From: Pseudacidovorax sp. | Lineage (GTDB): Bacteria; Pseudomonadota; Gammaproteobacteria; Burkholderiales; Burkholderiaceae_C | Length of the DNA stretch: 64,000 nt | Reading direction: 5' to 3' | Assembly: GCF_017991995.1 (NCBI RefSeq) | Contig: NZ_JAGOPN010000008.1 | Span: forward strand, 62,001 to 126,000 | Shown: in pieces, positions 14,009 through 22,894 of the stretch | Layout: the number at the start of each line of letters is the position of its first letter | How positions within the stretch are numbered: position 1 is the stretch's first letter | Made by a program: the position numbers and the translations under genes | The notes under the pieces: model-generated | Told to the model about the DNA's origin: nothing | Seen by the model: the letters and a program-made list of their open reading frames with translations, nothing else | Database searches by the model: none

Positions 14009-16971
14009 AGACGCGCGAACGCACTTTCCGCCTCCATCCCCTCAGGATCCATCTGCTTGCCGCGTTCGGGCTCGGCGCCGCTGTGGCGGCGCAGGCGCAG
14101 CCCTTGGCGCCACCGGCCGAGGATCCTGCGCCCCTGCCCACTCTGGAAGGCGAACGGCTGAGCCACTGGCTGCTGCGCCAGTCGCCCCAGCCTGCCGATC
14201 CGGCGTTGGCCTGGCTGGTGCCGCAGGAGAAGCTGCCGCAGCAATACCTGCGCAACGTCCTGCTGGTCCACCTGGAGCGCTCCGCCGCCCAGCTCTCGGG
14301 GCAGGACCGGGAGATCCGCCAGCGCCTGCTGGTCTGGCTGCACAGCCTGCCGGCCACGGGCCGGGTAGCGCTGAGCATCACCGACCCACGCTGGCTCGAA
14401 GTGAATCCGGGACAGGACCCGGTGGCGCGCGACCGCGCCCGCTTTGCGCTGCCCACGGGCCGCACGGCCGATGTGGTGGTCGTCCAGCCGGATGGCACGC
14501 TTTGCCACGTGCCCCACGCCAGCGGCCGCTGGGTGGGCGATTACCTGCAGGCTTGCGGCCGGATGGGCAGCACGGACTGGGCCTGGCTGGCGCAGCCCGA
14601 CGGGCGCACCACACGCATCGGCATCGCGGGCTGGAATGCGGAAGCCGGCGTGGAGCCGGCGCCGGGCGCCTGGCTCTGGGCCCCTCCGCGCACAATGGCC
14701 GACCTGGTCGCTGCGTCTGAAGGGCTCATCAAGTTCCTGGCCACTCAGGGACCGGCCCCCGCGCGGCAGGGCCCCATGGTGCCGCCCGCCGGTACCTCAA
14801 GGCCATCGACCGCCTTCGTCGCCGACGGCAACCTGCCCGCGGTGGCGAGCGCCCTGCCCCGCCCGCTGGACGTCAGCGCCAACGACTGGGGCGAGACCGG
14901 CCTGCTGCAGACGCCCACGGCACGCATGGCGTCTGCGGGCGAGATCCGCGCGTCGTACAGCTCCGTCTGGCCCTACAGCCGGCTGAACATCATGTTCCAG
15001 CCCTTCGACTGGATGGAGGCGGGCTTCCGCTACACGAGCATCTCCAACCGCGAATACGGCCCCACCATCAGCACGCAGAGCTACAAGGACAAGAGCATCG
15101 ACGTCAAGTTCAGGCTCATGCGTGAATCGACGTACCTGCCCGAGGTGTCGCTCGGTTTCCGGGACATCGGCGGCACGGGCCTGTTCTCCAGCGAATACCT
15201 GGTCGGCAACAAGCGCTGGGGCGACCTGGATTTCAGCCTGGGCATCGGCTGGGGCTACATGGGCTCGAGCGGCAACATCAGCAATCCCTTCACGCTGCTG
15301 AGCGATCGCTTCAAGACGCGGCCCGCGGCCAGCACGGCCGGCGAGGCCAACCTGAGCAGCTACTTCCGCGGCCCGGCCGCCCTGTTCGGCGGCGTGCAAT
15401 GGCGCACGCCCTGGGATCCGCTGACCCTGAAGATCGAATACGACGGCAACAACTACCAGAGCGAACCCTTCAGCAACGCGCTGCCGCGCCGCTCCCCCAT
15501 CAACGTGGGACTGGCCTACAAGCTCAACAAGAACGTCACCCTCGCCGCCGGCTTCGAGCGGGGCGACAAGTTCATGATCGGCCTCACCCTGTCCGGCAAC
15601 GCGGCGGAAGCCCAGACGCCCAAGCTGCTGGACCCACCGCTGCCCCGCTTCATGCCCGAGGCCCCGGCCAAGCCCCCCGGCTGGGCGAGCACGGCCGAGC
15701 AGGTCGAGGCGCAGACGGGCTGGCGCGTGCTGCGCATCGCGCCCAAGGACGACGTGCTGCACCTTTGGGTGAGCGACAGCGATGCCGTCTACCGGGAGGT
15801 GCGCTCGGACCGCGCCGTGGCCGTGCTGCATCACAGCGCGCCAGCGGGGATCCGCACCTTCGTCATCCATTACGAAGAGCGCGGCATCGCGATCCAGGCC
15901 CAGGCCTTCCAGCGCGAGGAGTGGGTCGCGGCGCATGCGCAGCCCCTGCCGCCGCACCTGGCGCGCGACGTGACGCAGCGCGACTACGCGCCGGTGCCGG
16001 ACGAACCCACCGAGGCACAGTTGCCCCCCGCCACGGGCTCGGGCGGCCCTGCCGAGACGGCCACGGCCTGGGAGCGGCCCGCGGACCGCTTCAACTTCAG
16101 CATCTCGCCGAACTTCAGCCAGGTGGTGGGCGGCCCCAACAACTTCGCGCTCGTCGAACTGGGCGCGAAGGCCAATGCCCAGTACCGCTTCACGCAACAG
16201 ACCTGGCTGCAGGGCCAGGTCAACCTGCGGCTGGCCGACAACTACGACAGCTTCACCTACGACGCGCCCAGCAACCTGCCCCGCGTGCGCACGGACCAGC
16301 GGCTCTACCTGACGACCAGCCGGGTGACAGTCCCGAACCTGCAGCTGACGCACGTCGGCCAGCTGGCCAGCGACCAGTACTACAGCGTCTATGGCGGCTA
16401 CCTCGAATCGATGTTCGCGGGCGTGGGCGGCGAATGGCTGTACCGTCCATGGGGCAGCCGCCTGGCCTTCGGCATCGACATCAACCACGTGCGCCAGCGC
16501 GAATACGCACAGCACTTCTCGCTGCGCGATTACCAGGTCAACACGGGACATGCGTCGCTGTACTGGAACACCGGCTGGAACGGTGTGCTCGTGCGGCTGA
16601 GCGCCGGCCAGTACCTCGCCGGAGACCGTGGCGTGTCGATCGACATCGCCAAGCGCTTCGACAACGGCCTGACCATGGGCGCCTACGCCACCAAGACCAA
16701 CGTCTCGTCCGCCCAGTTCGGCGAAGGCAGCTTCGACAAGGGCATCTTCATCTCAATCCCGCTGGACGCGCTGCTGCCCCGCTCCAGCCGCTCCGTCATC
16801 GGCTTCAACTGGTCGCCGCTGACCCGCGACGGCGGCGCGCGCCTGGGCCGCGCCGTGACGCTGTACGACCTCACCTACGCCCGTGACCCGGATTCGCGCA
16901 GCTTCGGCCCGCCCCCCGATACACGCCCGCGTGCGGGAGACAACATTCTCGACTTCGATGTCCAGCGCTGA
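14005..16971 (+). CDS. GfcC/YjbG-GfcD/YjbH fusion outer-membrane protein
   Basis: A 988-residue exported protein with a signal peptide (about 1-31, ending AQA). Residues about 42-250 look like GfcC/YjbG: the helical segment, TGRVALSITDPRWLEVNPGQDP, then the DYL...WAWLAQPDGRTTRIGIAGWN stretch and the APGAWLW end that match that family's beta-grasp domains. From about residue 290 the sequence turns to a YjbH/GfcD start (NDWGETGLLQTPTARMASAGE, FDWMEAGFRYTSIS) and continues as a long beta-barrel-like region to the C-terminus. In E. coli these are two separate genes, about 250 and 700 codons long; here they form one frame without a stop or a second signal peptide. Translation is coupled to gfcB by ATGA. 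A role in polysaccharide secretion is inferred from the families. Confidence 0.85.
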   Translation: MKTRERTFRLHPLRIHLLAAFGLGAAVAAQAQPLAPPAEDPAPLPTLEGERLSHWLLRQSPQPADPALAWLVPQEKLPQQYLRNVLLVHLERSAAQLSGQDREIRQRLLVWLHSLPATGRVALSITDPRWLEVNPGQDPVARDRARFALPTGRTADVVVVQPDGTLCHVPHASGRWVGDYLQACGRMGSTDWAWLAQPDGRTTRIGIAGWNAEAGVEPAPGAWLWAPPRTMADLVAASEGLIKFLATQGPAPARQGPMVPPAGTSRPSTAFVADGNLPAVASALPRPLDVSANDWGETGLLQTPTARMASAGEIRASYSSVWPYSRLNIMFQPFDWMEAGFRYTSISNREYGPTISTQSYKDKSIDVKFRLMRESTYLPEVSLGFRDIGGTGLFSSEYLVGNKRWGDLDFSLGIGWGYMGSSGNISNPFTLLSDRFKTRPAASTAGEANLSSYFRGPAALFGGVQWRTPWDPLTLKIEYDGNNYQSEPFSNALPRRSPINVGLAYKLNKNVTLAAGFERGDKFMIGLTLSGNAAEAQTPKLLDPPLPRFMPEAPAKPPGWASTAEQVEAQTGWRVLRIAPKDDVLHLWVSDSDAVYREVRSDRAVAVLHHSAPAGIRTFVIHYEERGIAIQAQAFQREEWVAAHAQPLPPHLARDVTQRDYAPVPDEPTEAQLPPATGSGGPAETATAWERPADRFNFSISPNFSQVVGGPNNFALVELGAKANAQYRFTQQTWLQGQVNLRLADNYDSFTYDAPSNLPRVRTDQRLYLTTSRVTVPNLQLTHVGQLASDQYYSVYGGYLESMFAGVGGEWLYRPWGSRLAFGIDINHVRQREYAQHFSLRDYQVNTGHASLYWNTGWNGVLVRLSAGQYLAGDRGVSIDIAKRFDNGLTMGAYATKTNVSSAQFGEGSFDKGIFISIPLDALLPRSSRSVIGFNWSPLTRDGGARLGRAVTLYDLTYARDPDSRSFGPPPDTRPRAGDNILDFDVQR

Positions 16972-17079
16972 ATTCATCGTGCCGGTTAGCATCCGGGCGA
17001 CCGGTGCGTGCGTAATCCTCGCAGTGCCCGCTGCAGCCGCGCCCCGTGCGTGCTGCGCCCTTTCTCTTTGCGTTCGTCC

Positions 17080-17514
17080 ATGAAGTCCCTCCTCGTCCTC
17101 TGCGTCGGGAACATCTGCCGCAGCCCCATGGCCGAGGCCCTGTTCGCACAGCAGCTTCCCGGCCTCGCCGTGAGTTCCGCCGGCATCGGCGCGCTCATCG
17201 GCCACGGTGCCGATCCCACGGCGCTCGCCCTCATGAGCGAACGTGGCATCGACATCGGCGCGCACCGCGCGCGTCAGGTGAGCCTGGCCATGTGCCAGGA
17301 GACCGACCTGATCCTGACCATGGACGATGCGCAGAAGCGCTTCGTCGAACAGAGCTATCCCTTCGTGCGCGGCAAGGTCTACCGGCTCGGCGACGCCGCC
17401 CGGCTGAACGTGCCCGACCCGTACAAGCTCGGCCGCGAAGCCTTCGAGAACGCACTGCAGCTGATCGATGCCGGCGTCCAGACGTGGACCGAACGCATCC
17501 GCAAACTCTCCTGA
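17080..17514 (+). CDS. wzb: Low-molecular-weight protein-tyrosine phosphatase (Wzb/Etp type)
   Basis: Cytoplasmic phosphatase that dephosphorylates the tyrosine tail of its partner BY-kinase and so controls capsule assembly. The 144-residue enzyme has the P-loop CVGNICRS (C8, R14) and the general-acid loop VPDPY (D113), so it should be active. The ATG at 17080 gives the family's usual N-terminus; upstream in-frame sequence is not conserved. It follows gfcCD by 108 bases and precedes wzc by 26 bases. Confidence 0.95.
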   Translation: MKSLLVLCVGNICRSPMAEALFAQQLPGLAVSSAGIGALIGHGADPTALALMSERGIDIGAHRARQVSLAMCQETDLILTMDDAQKRFVEQSYPFVRGKVYRLGDAARLNVPDPYKLGREAFENALQLIDAGVQTWTERIRKLS

Positions 17515-17540
17515 AGTCCTCCGCCATTCCGGCAAGCCCC

Positions 17541-19778
17541 ATGCAAACACCACCCGCTCCCGCTGCGTCCCTGGAGAACGACGATGACGAAATCCACCTG
17601 GCCGAGTATTTCGACATCCTGGTCGACAACAAATGGCTGGTGGCCGGCATCACGGCACTGGCACTGATCGTCGGCGCCGCCTACGCGCTGCTGGCCACGC
17701 CGATCTATCGCTCGAACCTGCTGATCCAGGTCGAGGATGCGGCGCCGGACGCCAAGAGCGTCCTGGGCGACGTTTCGAGCCTGTTCGAAGTCAAGACACC
17801 CGCCACGGGCGAAATCCAGGTGCTTCGCTCCCGACTGGTGGTGGGCGGCGCGGTCGACGCGGCGCGCTTCTACATCGACGCCAAGCCCGCCTACGTGCCC
17901 CTGGTGGGTGAATGGCTCTCCCGGCGGGCCAGCAGCCTGTCTACTCCCATGACGTTGCCAGGACTTGCCGGTCGCGTCTATGGCACTGAGAAGATCGAGG
18001 TGAGCCGCTTCGACGTTCCCGGCGGCCTCGAAGACCAGGCGCCGTTCGTCGTGACCGCGATGGGCGAAGGGCGCTTCGAAGTGGAGCATCCCCTGCTCGA
18101 TGCGCCCTTCGAGGGCCGGGTGGGCCAGGAAATCACGCACGACGTGCCCGGTGCCGGCGGCGCCATCGTGCTCAGGATCGACCGCCTGGACGCGCTGCCC
18201 GGCGCGCAATTCAATGTGAGCCGCTACTCGCGGCTGCGCACCATCGAGGACCTGCAGCGGAACATCCAGGCCAGCGAACAGGGCCGCCAGTCCAATGTGA
18301 TCAGCGTCGAGCTGGAAGACAGCAACCGCACCCGGCTGACAGCCATCCTCAATGCCCTGGGCACCAAGTATGTCGACCAGAACCGCGAGCGCAAGGCGGC
18401 CGAGGCCGAGCGCACGCTGAGCTTCCTCGACGAACAACTGCCCGAGTTCAAGCGTCAATTGGAGCGTTCGGAAGATGCCTACACGCGCTTCCGCAACCAG
18501 AACTCCACGGTGGCCTTCGACGAGGAAGCCAAGGCCGCGCTGTCGCAGATCGTCGACCTGCAGACCAAGCTGCTCGATGCGCAGCAGAAGCGCCGTGAAT
18601 TCATCGCCCTGTTCACCCCGAACCACCCGCGCGTCCAGACCATCGACCAGCAGATCGGCCTCATCCAGCGCAACATCGACGCGATCAACAGCCGCGTCTC
18701 GCGCATGCCGACGATCCAGCAGGAGGCCTTCCGCTACGAGCGCGACGTGCGCGTCAACAGTGAGCTGTACCAATCACTGCTGACCAACTCGCTTCAGCTG
18801 CGCCTGGTGAAGGAAGGCAAGACCGGCAACGTGCGCCTGCTGGACTCTGCCATCTCTCCGCGCCTTCCTGTCAAGCCGCAAAAGGCCCTGGTGGTTGCGC
18901 TCGCCGGCGTTCTGGGCCTGCTTGCCGGCGTCGCGGTCGCCTTCGTGCGCAGCATGTTCTTCAGCGGTATCCGCAACCCGCAGGAGATCGAGAGCCACAC
19001 CGGCATGAGCGTGATGTCGGTCATCCCGTACACGCAGGAGCAAGGAGTACTGGAAGTGCGCATGGAGTCCGGCCAGAAGGGCGTACATGTGCTGACCGTC
19101 ACCAACCCCGAGAGCACGACGGTGGAAAGCGTGCGCAGCCTGCGTATCGCGCTGCAGTTCGCCATGCTCGAAGGCGCCAACAACCGCGTGTTGATCACCG
19201 GTCCGACGCCCGGCATCGGCAAGAGCTTCGTCTCCGCCAACTTCGCGGCCATCATGGCGGCGGCGGGCAAGCGGGTGCTGCTGCTCGACGCCGACATGCG
19301 CAAGGGCTACATCAACAAGCAGTTCGGGCTCGCGCGCGAGGGCGGCCTGTCCGAACTGCTGGTGGGCGAGGTCACCCTGGAGAAGGCGATCCATCGCCAG
19401 GTGGTGCCCAACCTGGACGTCCTCACCAGCGGCCGCTATCCGCCCAATCCTGCGGACATGCTGATGTCCGACACCTTTGCCCGCCTGCTGGACACGCTGT
19501 CGGCTCAATACGATCTGGTGGTGATGGATGCGCCGCCGGTGCTGGTGGCGGCCGATGCCGCTGCTGCCGGAGCGCATTCGGCCGTGGTGCTGCTGGTGGC
19601 ACGTGCCGACCAGACGCAAATGGGCGAGCTCGTCGAAAGCGTCAAGCGCCTGCGCCAAGGCAACGTCACGCCGACGGGCGTGGTGTTCAACGCCATGGAC
19701 ATGACGCGCCGCCACTATGGCAGCTATGGCTACCGCTACGGCGGCTACCGCTACACCGAGTACAAGTACAAGCGCTGA
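17541..19778 (+). CDS. wzc: Polysaccharide co-polymerase and tyrosine autokinase (Wzc/Etk type)
   Basis: Inner-membrane BY-kinase that works with Wza in capsule/EPS polymerisation and export. The 745-residue protein has a Wzz domain with two transmembrane helices (about 32-52 and 449-472) enclosing a long periplasmic, partly coiled-coil segment, the GNVRLLDSAISPRLPVKPQKALV motif before TM2, and a cytoplasmic kinase with Walker A GPTPGIGKS (554-562), Walker A' LLLDADMRKG and Walker B LVVMDAPP. The tail, about residues 725-745, holds eight tyrosines alternating with Gly, Arg and Lys, the usual autophosphorylation cluster. Last gene of the plus-strand operon. Confidence 0.95.
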   Translation: MQTPPAPAASLENDDDEIHLAEYFDILVDNKWLVAGITALALIVGAAYALLATPIYRSNLLIQVEDAAPDAKSVLGDVSSLFEVKTPATGEIQVLRSRLVVGGAVDAARFYIDAKPAYVPLVGEWLSRRASSLSTPMTLPGLAGRVYGTEKIEVSRFDVPGGLEDQAPFVVTAMGEGRFEVEHPLLDAPFEGRVGQEITHDVPGAGGAIVLRIDRLDALPGAQFNVSRYSRLRTIEDLQRNIQASEQGRQSNVISVELEDSNRTRLTAILNALGTKYVDQNRERKAAEAERTLSFLDEQLPEFKRQLERSEDAYTRFRNQNSTVAFDEEAKAALSQIVDLQTKLLDAQQKRREFIALFTPNHPRVQTIDQQIGLIQRNIDAINSRVSRMPTIQQEAFRYERDVRVNSELYQSLLTNSLQLRLVKEGKTGNVRLLDSAISPRLPVKPQKALVVALAGVLGLLAGVAVAFVRSMFFSGIRNPQEIESHTGMSVMSVIPYTQEQGVLEVRMESGQKGVHVLTVTNPESTTVESVRSLRIALQFAMLEGANNRVLITGPTPGIGKSFVSANFAAIMAAAGKRVLLLDADMRKGYINKQFGLAREGGLSELLVGEVTLEKAIHRQVVPNLDVLTSGRYPPNPADMLMSDTFARLLDTLSAQYDLVVMDAPPVLVAADAAAAGAHSAVVLLVARADQTQMGELVESVKRLRQGNVTPTGVVFNAMDMTRRHYGSYGYRYGGYRYTEYKYKR

Positions 19779-19838
19779 GTTCTTCGGACCGTGGCCTCTC
19801 TTCGACGGGAGGCTGCGGCCCGGCGAGCAATGCACGGC

Positions 19839-19873
19839 AAAAAAATGGCCGCCCCAAGGGCGGCCATTTTTTT
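19839..19873. terminator. Bidirectional intrinsic terminator between wzc and wza
   Basis: A perfect 16-bp inverted repeat, AAAAAAATGGCCGCCC and GGGCGGCCATTTTTTT, with a three-base CAA loop. Seven A's precede and seven T's follow the GC-rich core, so it can terminate transcription of wzc on the plus strand and wza on the minus strand. Confidence 0.95.
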
Positions 19874-19908
19874 CGCGATCACGGCCGGCCAGGCAGGCCC
19901 TACCGCCC

Positions 19909-21069
19909 TTACCAGCCTCGAGCGCGGTCGATGGTTTCCGTTCCCACGTTCACGGCGGAGGCGGACGGCAGGATCAGGCTGATGACGCGGTTCCAGCGAA
20001 CGAGCGGCACCGGATCGATGTACACCACGTCCTGGGGACGCAACGGGAACTGCGTGGCCAGGGCAAAGGCCGCGGGGTTCTTGGCGTCGAGCTGGAAGAT
20101 CGCCGGCGAGCCCGTCGCTCCCTTACGGATCACATAGATCTGTCCAGGGTTGGAAGTGTCCAGTGAAGGACCGCCCGCTTCGCCCAGCGCCTCGTTGAGG
20201 GTCAGACGACCCGAGCCACGCAACGCGAGCGCGGTGGGCCGCAGCACCTCGCCCATCACGTAGATCTTGGTGTCTTCGCGCGTGCCGACGGTGATGGTGT
20301 CGCTGTTGCGCAGAGGAATGTCGTTGAGATCGTGACCCGCCTCGCGCAGCGACGTCAGGTCGATGCGCACCGATCGCCCCCCGCGCGTGAGCGTGATCGA
20401 GGAGCGATCGCCCGCATCGGTGATGCCCCCGGCGCGATTGATGGCCTCGGCCATCGTCATGGGCAGGTCGGTGAAGATCTGCGAGCCCGGCGCACGCACC
20501 TGGCCCTCGACGTAGGCGCGGCGACTGCGGAAGGCCTGGATACGCACCGAAACCTGCGGGCTCTGGATGTTGCGCTCCAGGCGGCGTGCGATCAGGTCGG
20601 AAGCCTCGGCCTCTGTCAGGCCTTCGATCTTGACGCGACCCACGTAGGGGAAATAGATCTCGCCATTGCCCCCGACGATGAAGCCGGGCGCCACGCTGAC
20701 GCCCGTCGGATCGGTCTGTTGCGAAATCACGGCGCCCGCGTTGGGCAGCAACTCGGGGTGGTCGTACACGATGACGCCGACCACGTCGCCGGGCCCGATG
20801 GAATAGGGCTCCGGTTTGCCGAACAGGGCCTGCACTTCAGGCGGAACACCACGTGGCGCAACTTCCTGCAATGTGCGCACCAGCGCCTGAGTGATGGGAG
20901 TGATGCGCCCTTCGGGTGCCTCATCTGGCACATATTGAAACTTAGGTGGTAATTCGGCCTGATCCGAATAAGGACCGACAGGTCCCATGCCGGGAACCAC
21001 GGTGCAACCCTGTAGAAGCGCTGCAGTCGCCAACGCCGTCCACGCCGGCAAATTCACTGGGAGTTTCAA
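19909..21069 (-). CDS. wza: Outer-membrane polysaccharide export lipoprotein Wza/GfcE
   Basis: Wza forms the octameric outer-membrane channel for capsule or EPS. The 386-residue protein has a lipoprotein signal peptide with lipobox LLQGC (Cys22), a polysaccharide-export domain (PYSIGPGDVVGVIVYDHPEL, about 88-185), SLBB-type repeats (about 190-345) and a C-terminal amphipathic segment (RWNRVISLILP). The start is a TTG at 21069 in this reading, or a GTG four codons later; both retain the signal peptide and neither has a strong ribosome-binding site. In E. coli the homologue gfcE is in the operon between gfcD and etp; here it is on the opposite strand, convergent with wzc. Confidence 0.93.
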   Translation of the reverse strand: MKLPVNLPAWTALATAALLQGCTVVPGMGPVGPYSDQAELPPKFQYVPDEAPEGRITPITQALVRTLQEVAPRGVPPEVQALFGKPEPYSIGPGDVVGVIVYDHPELLPNAGAVISQQTDPTGVSVAPGFIVGGNGEIYFPYVGRVKIEGLTEAEASDLIARRLERNIQSPQVSVRIQAFRSRRAYVEGQVRAPGSQIFTDLPMTMAEAINRAGGITDAGDRSSITLTRGGRSVRIDLTSLREAGHDLNDIPLRNSDTITVGTREDTKIYVMGEVLRPTALALRGSGRLTLNEALGEAGGPSLDTSNPGQIYVIRKGATGSPAIFQLDAKNPAAFALATQFPLRPQDVVYIDPVPLVRWNRVISLILPSASAVNVGTETIDRARGW

Positions 21070-21195
21070 ATCAAATACCTGTCAGATCGTGGATCACGCA
21101 CTGCTGCAGCAACGGCCCTGCGCGCAGCGGTGGCCAAAAAAGGTCAACGCTATGTTGATGATATTCGGCTTTGGATGCGGCTCCGTATAAGTCTG

Positions 21196-21975
21196 TCAGG
21201 TACGCACCACTATGCCGCGTTTAGCCATGTGGGCCTTGGCTTCGCCCACCGTGTGCTGGCCGTAATGGAAGATGCTGGCGGCCAGCACGGCGTCTGCACC
21301 GCCCTGCTGCACGCCGTCGGCCAAATCGGCCAGCGAGCCGACGCCGCCCGAGGCGATCACCGGCACGCTCACCGCATCGCTCACGGCACGGGTGAGTGCA
21401 AGATCGAAGCCACTTCGGGTGCCGTCGCGGTCCATGCTGGTCAGCAGGATCTCGCCGGCGCCGCGGCGTGCCATCTCGCTGGCCCACTGGACGGCATCCA
21501 GGCCGGTGTTCTTGCGGCCCCCGTGGCTGTAGACGTCCCAGCCTTCGCCCCGCGTCGCCGCTTCCTCGGGCGTGCGCCGCTTGGCGTCGATGGCCACCAC
21601 GATGCACTGGGCGCCGTACTTGGACGAGGCGTCCTCGATCACCTGCGGATTGGCGATCGCGGCGGAGTTGAAGCTGGTCTTGTCGGCGCCGGCATTGAGC
21701 AACCGGCGTACGTCTTCCACCGTGCGCACGCCGCCGCCCACGGTGAGCGGGATGAAGACCTGCGAGGCCACGGCCTCGATGATCGGCAGGATCAGGTCGC
21801 GGTCGTCGCTGGTGGCCGTGATGTCCAGGAAGGTCAGTTCGTCCGCGCCCTGGGCGTTGTAGCGGGCAGCGATCTCCACCGGATCGCCCGCGTCGCGCAG
21901 TTCCAGGAAGTTGACGCCCTTGACCACCCGCCCCCCGGTGACGTCGAGGCAGGGAATGATGCGTTTGGCAAGCAT
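21196..21975 (-). CDS. hisF: Imidazole glycerol phosphate synthase cyclase subunit
   Basis: HisF uses ammonia from HisH to turn PRFAR into imidazole glycerol phosphate and AICAR. The 259-residue (beta/alpha)8 protein begins [20 protein letters not shown] with the catalytic Asp11 and has the second half-barrel motif VVAIDAKR and the phosphate loops VIASGGVGS and LTVGGGVR. Seven bases separate it from the mutarotase gene upstream. It is the last his gene before the 8.5-kb polysaccharide-export block; hisI, the next gene in related genomes, lies beyond that block. Confidence 0.97.
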   Translation of the reverse strand: MLAKRIIPCLDVTGGRVVKGVNFLELRDAGDPVEIAARYNAQGADELTFLDITATSDDRDLILPIIEAVASQVFIPLTVGGGVRTVEDVRRLLNAGADKTSFNSAAIANPQVIEDASSKYGAQCIVVAIDAKRRTPEEAATRGEGWDVYSHGGRKNTGLDAVQWASEMARRGAGEILLTSMDRDGTRSGFDLALTRAVSDAVSVPVIASGGVGSLADLADGVQQGGADAVLAASIFHYGQHTVGEAKAHMAKRGIVVRT

Positions 21976-21982
21976 GGCAGGA

Positions 21983-22846
21983 TCAGGAAGTCGAGGAGGA
22001 GGAGGAGGAAGGCCTGGCATCGAGTTGCTGCCACAGGTGCACTTCGCTGCCCGGCGCCAGTTCGACGGGGGTGTCGATGGCCGCAGCCTCGACGCAGAGC
22101 ATGTGGCGCCAACCATCGGCCGGCATGTCGGCCAGGCGCGCGCACAGCGCGGGGCCGGGATTCCACACCACCGTCTCCGGGCAGGTGGGCGCGGCGGTGA
22201 TGCGCAGTTCGCCAGACCCCGCGCGAAGCACCAGAGGATGGGCGGGCGCGGCATAGACGCTGTCGAACTCCTCGCCGAAGCGCAGTACCTCGCGGCCTTC
22301 GGTCGAACGCTCGTCGCGCACCGCGTCCCAGCGAGCGGCGCCCTGCAGCCCCTGGAGTTGCACGTCCGCCAGGTCGTCCACCTGCAGGTAGCTGTGCAGC
22401 GCCGCAGTGAAGGGCCAGGGCGTCGTGCCCGTGTTGCGCACCTGCAGGTCGATGCGCAGCACGTTCGCCTTGGGCACGTGCACGTTCAGGCGAAGCTGAA
22501 AGAGCTCCGGCCAGACCGCCAGGGTTTCGTCGCTGGCCGTCAGGCCCAGACTGACGGTGTCGGCAGCCGCGTCGGGGACCACCTGCCAGGGCAGGTTGCG
22601 CGCAAAGCCGTGCTTGACGAGCGGGCCGCGCTGGTTGAACTGGGGAAAGCAGACCGGGACGCCACCGCGGATGGCCGCGCGACCATCGAACACCGCCTTG
22701 GGGCTGAGGTAGAGCCGCTCCGTGCCGTCCGCGCTGCGCCAGGACAACACATGGCCGCCATGCAACGCCACCGTGACCTGGTCGCCCGTGGTGGCCGACA
22801 GTTCGACGGCCGGCTGGCCTTGGACGGTGATCTCGCGCAGGCTCAT
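21983..22846 (-). CDS. D-hexose-6-phosphate mutarotase (YeaD-like aldose epimerase)
   Basis: Converts the alpha and beta anomers of glucose-6-phosphate or related sugars. The 287-residue protein has the galactose-mutarotase fold markers of the YeaD group: LHGGHVLSW, the [11 protein letters not shown] strand, [10 protein letters not shown] with the conserved histidine, and [13 protein letters not shown] near the C-terminus. It lies inside the histidine operon, between hisA (48-base gap) and hisF (7-base gap). It has no role in histidine synthesis, so this looks like an added passenger gene or a local variant of the operon. Confidence 0.88.
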   Translation of the reverse strand: MSLREITVQGQPAVELSATTGDQVTVALHGGHVLSWRSADGTERLYLSPKAVFDGRAAIRGGVPVCFPQFNQRGPLVKHGFARNLPWQVVPDAAADTVSLGLTASDETLAVWPELFQLRLNVHVPKANVLRIDLQVRNTGTTPWPFTAALHSYLQVDDLADVQLQGLQGAARWDAVRDERSTEGREVLRFGEEFDSVYAAPAHPLVLRAGSGELRITAAPTCPETVVWNPGPALCARLADMPADGWRHMLCVEAAAIDTPVELAPGSEVHLWQQLDARPSSSSSSTS

Positions 22847-22894
22847 CCGAAAGTCCTCAAGCGGCCGGTGAAGGCAGGAAGGCGGAGCGCGGCG

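Noticed and set aside
21077-21201. ACCTGTCAGA and TCTGTCAGGT as possible ends of the inserted polysaccharide block
   Set aside because: They match in only nine of ten bases, lie on the same side of the block, and no copy is found near hisI, so they are not convincing attachment or target-site sequences.
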